Assembly (NCBI GenBank): GCA_955651875.1
Contig: CATPAP010000081.1
Coordinates: 1 to 8,016 of the forward strand
Direction of reading: 5' to 3'
Length of the DNA: 8,016 nucleotides
Source: Candidatus Dormiibacterota bacterium
GTDB taxonomy: Bacteria; Chloroflexota; Dormibacteria; Aeolococcales; Aeolococcaceae
A program made the translations under genes and the position numbers. Position 1 is the first letter of the stretch, and each line of letters starts with the position of its first letter. Of the stretch, positions 6,131 through 8,016 are shown in pieces. Under the pieces are notes generated by a model that saw nothing but the letters and a program-made list of their open reading frames with translations, had not been told where the DNA came from and ran no database searches.

Positions 6131-6898
6131 GTGGACGCATCCGGTCGCGTTGTCGTGGTCACCGGCGGCGGAAGGGGCATCGGAGCGTCCCTCTGCCGTG
6201 CATTCGCCAGAGCCGGTGCCGCTGCCGTCGTCGTTGCCGACGTCGACGAGGTGCGCGCCCACGCTGTCGCTGAGGAGGTCGGCGGCACCGCGGTGGCCGT
6301 CGACGTCACGCGCGAGGCGGATGTTCACGATCTGATCCGCCAGACAGTCGACGCTCGTGGCGCAATCGACATCTACTGCTCCAATGCCGGGATTGCCTTC
6401 GGCGGTGGGCCGGAGGCCTCCGACGAGGCATGGCAGACGAGCTGGGACGTGCATGTCATGGCTCACGTGTATGCCGCCCGCGCTGTGCTGCCCATGATGC
6501 TCGAGCGAGGCGAGGGCTGCATCGTCGGCACGGTCTCGGCGGCCGGCCTCCTCAACCATGTGGCCGCAGCTCCGTACGCGGTTACCAAGGCAGCCGCTCT
6601 CTCCTTCCTCGAATGGCTGGCGATCAGCTACGGCGCGCGCGGCGTGCGCGTGTCCGCTCTGTGCCCGCAGGGCGTGAGGACGCCCATGCTCGCCCAGGCG
6701 GGCGATGGCGATTTCCTCGACGCGGGAGCGCTCGAGCCGGACCAGGTGGCGACCTGCGTCATCGACGCTCTGCGCGGAGACCAGTTCCTCATTCTGCCCC
6801 ATCCCGAGGTGCACGAATACTTCGTGCGCAGGGCGACTGACCACGATCGCTGGCTGCGAGGCATGCAGAGACTCCGTCGCCAGGTGATGGAGCGCTGA
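6131..6898 (+). CDS. SDR-family oxidoreductase, divergent from the ALDH operon
   Basis: Short-chain dehydrogenase/reductase of 255 residues acting on an unknown alcohol or carbonyl in the cytoplasm. Seen: cofactor loop TGGGRGIG (11-18), Asp37 at the end of the second strand (suggesting NAD(H)), DVT (58-60), SNAG (84-87) in place of NNAG, catalytic Ser136, and YAVTK with Tyr149 and Lys153, 13 residues after the Ser. The helix position that normally carries the tetrad Asn (VN.....) reads DVHVMAHVY, so His108 (codon 6452-6454) stands where Asn is expected. CPQGVRTPML follows, seen in many actinobacterial SDRs. No ribosome binding site precedes either GTG candidate (6122 or 6131). GTG 6131 is chosen because it lies 7 bases after a -10-like TACAGT, compatible with leaderless translation. 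Upstream frame extension runs antisense through the ALDH and is not coding. YceI follows on the same strand 32 bases later. Confidence 0.88.
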   Translation: MDASGRVVVVTGGGRGIGASLCRAFARAGAAAVVVADVDEVRAHAVAEEVGGTAVAVDVTREADVHDLIRQTVDARGAIDIYCSNAGIAFGGGPEASDEAWQTSWDVHVMAHVYAARAVLPMMLERGEGCIVGTVSAAGLLNHVAAAPYAVTKAAALSFLEWLAISYGARGVRVSALCPQGVRTPMLAQAGDGDFLDAGALEPDQVATCVIDALRGDQFLILPHPEVHEYFVRRATDHDRWLRGMQRLRRQVMER

Positions 6899-6911
6899 GC
6901 CGGACGCTCAG
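6895..6911 (+). other. Hairpin at the SDR stop codon, before the YceI gene
   Basis: CTGAGC (6895-6900) and GCTCAG (6906-6911) form a perfect 6-bp stem with a 5-base loop CGGAC, spanning the SDR stop. No T-tract follows, so it is not a standard terminator. It could affect mRNA stability or reading between the two genes, or be chance in GC-rich DNA. Confidence 0.35.
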
Positions 6912-6930
6912 AGTGCGCCGGGATGCAGAC

Positions 6931-7506
6931 GTGACACTCAGGAGCGGCAGGTACGTCCTTGGTCCGAACGACGGCACTCTGCTCGTCAAGACAGGGCGCG
7001 AAGGCGCCGCGTCACGGATGGGGCACGACCTCACACTCCGCGCCACCCGGTGGCGCGCGACGGTCATCGTCGACGCGAGCGTACCGGCGCGGTCGAGCGT
7101 GCAAGCCACCATCGACGCACGCTCGCTCGAGGTGATGGAGGCCAGCGGCGGCGCGGTCGAGCTCACCGATTCCCAGAAAGACGAGATTGAGAGGAACACC
7201 CGGCAGAAGGTGCTCCACTCCGACAGGCGTCGCACCATCACATTCGCATCCACCGCGATCATCGGCGGCGTGCGCAAGGTGTCGATCACAGGCGACCTCA
7301 CCATCGGGGGCACCACATGTCCCGCCACCCTGGAGGCACGGGTCAACGTGCGCTCCGATTCCGCGCGGATCGTGGCCACGACAGCCATCGTCCAGAGTCA
7401 GTTCGGGATCCAGCCCTACTCCGCCCTCTTCGGCGCGCTCAGGGTGAGAGACCTCGTCGAGCTGGTCGCCGACGTCCGCCTGCCGGAGCGCCCGGCACAA
7501 AGCTGA
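6931..7506 (+). CDS. YceI-family protein (cytoplasmic form, lipocalin-like fold)
   Basis: YceI-like protein of 191 residues. The family forms a beta-barrel that in characterised periplasmic members binds polyisoprenoid lipids; the role of cytoplasmic members is unclear. Seen: an N-terminal GRYVLGPNDGTLLVKTGREG block (6-25), GHDLTL (31-36), alternating strand patterns such as RWRATVIVDASV, ITGDLTIGG, and the C-terminal QSQFGIQPYSALFGALRVRD, all expected for YceI. There is no signal peptide or membrane segment, so the protein should stay in the cytoplasm. GTG 6931 is chosen because GGGA lies 7 bases upstream and the protein then begins at the conserved strand; GTG 6913 would add six residues. 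It follows the second SDR by 32 bases on the same strand and is probably co-transcribed with it. The ligand and the reason for pairing with an SDR are not evident. Confidence 0.88.
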   Translation: MTLRSGRYVLGPNDGTLLVKTGREGAASRMGHDLTLRATRWRATVIVDASVPARSSVQATIDARSLEVMEASGGAVELTDSQKDEIERNTRQKVLHSDRRRTITFASTAIIGGVRKVSITGDLTIGGTTCPATLEARVNVRSDSARIVATTAIVQSQFGIQPYSALFGALRVRDLVELVADVRLPERPAQS

Positions 7507-7523
7507 CGCTGTCGGCAGAGGGC

Positions 7524-7546
7524 GCGGCGGGGCCGCCGGCCGCCGC
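7524..7546 (+). repeat. GC-rich inverted repeat, possible hairpin
   Basis: GCGGCGG (7524-7530) pairs with CCGCCGC (7540-7546) around a 9-base loop, 17 bases after the YceI stop. It may help end the YceI transcript, but no T-tract follows. Confidence 0.4.
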
Positions 7547-7559
7547 TGCGGGCGCCGCC

Positions 7560-7593
7560 GTCCGGCCGGACAATCGGTCCCGCCCCGGGCGGG
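7560..7593 (+). terminator. Paired GC palindromes, candidate T-tract-less terminator
   Basis: GTCCGGCCGGAC (7560-7571) is a perfect 12-base palindrome. Eight bases on, CCCGCCC-C-GGGCGGG (7579-7593) forms a perfect 7-arm inverted repeat, able to fold a 6-bp all-GC stem with a 3-base loop. Strong hairpins without a T-run are a recognised terminator form in high-GC bacteria. Position after YceI fits termination, but this is inference; they might also be protein-binding sites. Confidence 0.4.
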
Positions 7594-7603
7594 GGGCTTC
7601 CGC

Positions 7604-7636
7604 ACCGGTCTGGCGGCGCGCACGGCACCGACCGGT
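7604..7636. repeat. Inverted repeat ACCGGTC ... GACCGGT
   Basis: Perfect 7-base arms (7604-7610 and 7630-7636) are separated by 19 bases, and each arm contains the palindrome ACCGGT. Similar 6-mers at both ends spaced about 26 bases centre to centre could be paired regulator sites upstream of the MBL gene. No protein can be assigned. Confidence 0.35.
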
Positions 7637-7705
7637 TCGGCGAGGCGATCCCGGCACCCGGCAGACGCCCGCAACCCCAGGCGCGCGCTGTTGGCGTTTG
7701 ACCAG

Positions 7706-7711
7706 TAGGGT
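7706..7711 (+). promoter_or_regulatory. Candidate -10 element upstream of the MBL gene
   Basis: TAGGGT fits TANNNT and is followed after exactly 7 bases by GTG 7719, which is in frame with the MBL protein. This is the same geometry as upstream of the second SDR. No good -35 hexamer is visible at standard spacing. Confidence 0.3.
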
Positions 7712-7817
7712 TTGGGATGTGCGAACCTCCGCCACAGCCCATGCCGGTGTCCGCGGCGCAGCGAACCATGCCCGTGCGTGGCGCATCGAGGAGCAGTTCT
7801 TGGAGAACCCAGCTGCG

Positions 7818-8016
7818 ATGACAGCGGTCGTCGACGCCGAGCGCGTGCTCGTCGAGCAGTGGGTCGCCCGCGAGCTCGGTAACTGCAGCTATCTGGTCGT
7901 CGACCCTCGGACCGGCGATGCCGCCGTCGTCGACCCCCTCCGTGACGTGGACCGCTACCTCGCCGTGGCGGCCGACCGAGGCTGGCGATTGGCCGCCAGC
8001 CTCGACACTCACGTCC
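7818..8016 (+). CDS. MBL-fold metallo-hydrolase, persulfide dioxygenase/rhodanese-associated type (partial, N-terminus only)
   Basis: N-terminal 66 residues of a metallo-beta-lactamase-fold protein cut by the right edge. Family members of this kind (ETHE1, Blh, CstB-like) oxidise glutathione or other low-molecular-weight persulfides, often with C-terminal rhodanese domains. Seen: VEQWVARELGNCSYLVVD (12-29), AAVVDPLRDVDRYL (35-48) and LDTHV (62-66), where His65 would be the first ligand of the THxHxDH metal motif that must continue beyond the window. The pattern 'GN.SYLV.D ... VVDP.RDVDRYL ... THV' is characteristic. ATG 7818 has only a distant GGAG (12 bases upstream). In-frame GTG 7719 would add 33 residues and sits 7 bases after a -10-like TAGGGT; it remains an open alternative. 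Because the active site and C-terminus are missing, the exact activity is uncertain. Confidence 0.78.
   Translation, partial: MTAVVDAERVLVEQWVARELGNCSYLVVDPRTGDAAVVDPLRDVDRYLAVAADRGWRLAASLDTHV

Larger units (their letters stand above)
7507..7817. other. Intergenic region rich in inverted repeats between YceI and the MBL gene
   Basis: About 310 bases with no credible gene on either strand; the long minus-strand frames here are antisense to YceI or the MBL gene and show no family motif. The first half is very G+C-rich and carries several inverted repeats, annotated separately. The second half, from about 7690, is less extreme and holds a TAGGGT -10 candidate. An in-frame extension of the MBL protein back to GTG 7719 is possible, which would shorten the true gap to about 210 bases. 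Confidence 0.6.

Noticed and set aside
6014..6844. Upstream extension of the ALDH frame (total 761 codons)
   Set aside because: It lies antisense to the second SDR, which has clear motifs, and has no ALDH-like sequence. The ALDH homology begins just after TTG 6013, which has a perfect ribosome binding site.
7012..8012. Minus-strand frames of 220 and 198 codons
   Set aside because: Antisense to YceI and the MBL gene; Arg/Gly/Pro-rich translations with no motif and no ribosome binding site.
1..8016. CRISPR array, tRNA, rRNA, insertion sequence, phage or defence genes
   Set aside because: No regularly spaced direct repeats, cloverleaf-like segments, transposase/integrase motifs, terminal inverted repeats or defence-domain proteins were seen on either strand.

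Overview
This is a strongly G+C-rich, densely coding window with GTG and TTG starts, stop/start overlaps between genes and many spurious antisense reading frames. It reads like a chromosomal segment of a high-GC bacterium. The gene families (TetR, LivG/LivF, MaoC/NodN-type hydratase, several SDRs, class III-like zinc ADH, cytoplasmic YceI) fit Actinomycetota or a related soil or freshwater lineage. That assignment is an inference; there is no rRNA or marker gene to settle it.

Layout. (1) Positions 1-1487, minus strand: livG then livF, the two ATPase genes of a branched-chain amino acid-type (HAAT) ABC importer. They overlap by 8 bases, and livF runs off the left edge. (2) Positions 1488-1571: a short divergent control region. 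(3) Positions 1572-2207, plus strand: a TetR-family regulator. (4) Positions 2232-6013, minus strand: a four-gene operon, transcribed ALDH, zinc ADH, FabG-like SDR, MaoC-like hydratase, with junctions GTGA, GTGA and TGAGATG. (5) Positions 6014-6130: a second divergent control region. (6) Positions 6131-7506, plus strand: a second SDR followed by a YceI-family protein. (7) Positions 7507-7817: a GC-rich intergenic region full of inverted repeats. (8) Positions 7818-8016, plus strand: the N-terminus of an MBL-fold hydrolase of the persulfide dioxygenase/rhodanese-associated type, cut by the right edge.

How the genes may work together (inference): ADH and ALDH would oxidise an alcohol through an aldehyde to an acid. 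The MaoC-like hydratase and FabG-like SDR would interconvert 2-enoyl-, (R)-3-hydroxy- and 3-keto-acyl thioesters. The nearby importer and TetR regulator suggest uptake and substrate-responsive control of a small carboxylate, alcohol or lipid-like compound. No CoA ligase, acyl-CoA dehydrogenase or thiolase lies in the window, so the pathway is incomplete here and the substrate cannot be read from the sequence.

I found no CRISPR array, tRNA, rRNA, transposase, integrase, toxin-antitoxin pair or defence system, and no clearly new system. The points most worth a second look are the tightly coupled four-gene operon, two candidate leaderless promoters with identical TANNNT-N7-GTG geometry, a His in place of the expected catalytic-tetrad Asn in the second SDR, and the palindrome cluster before the MBL gene.
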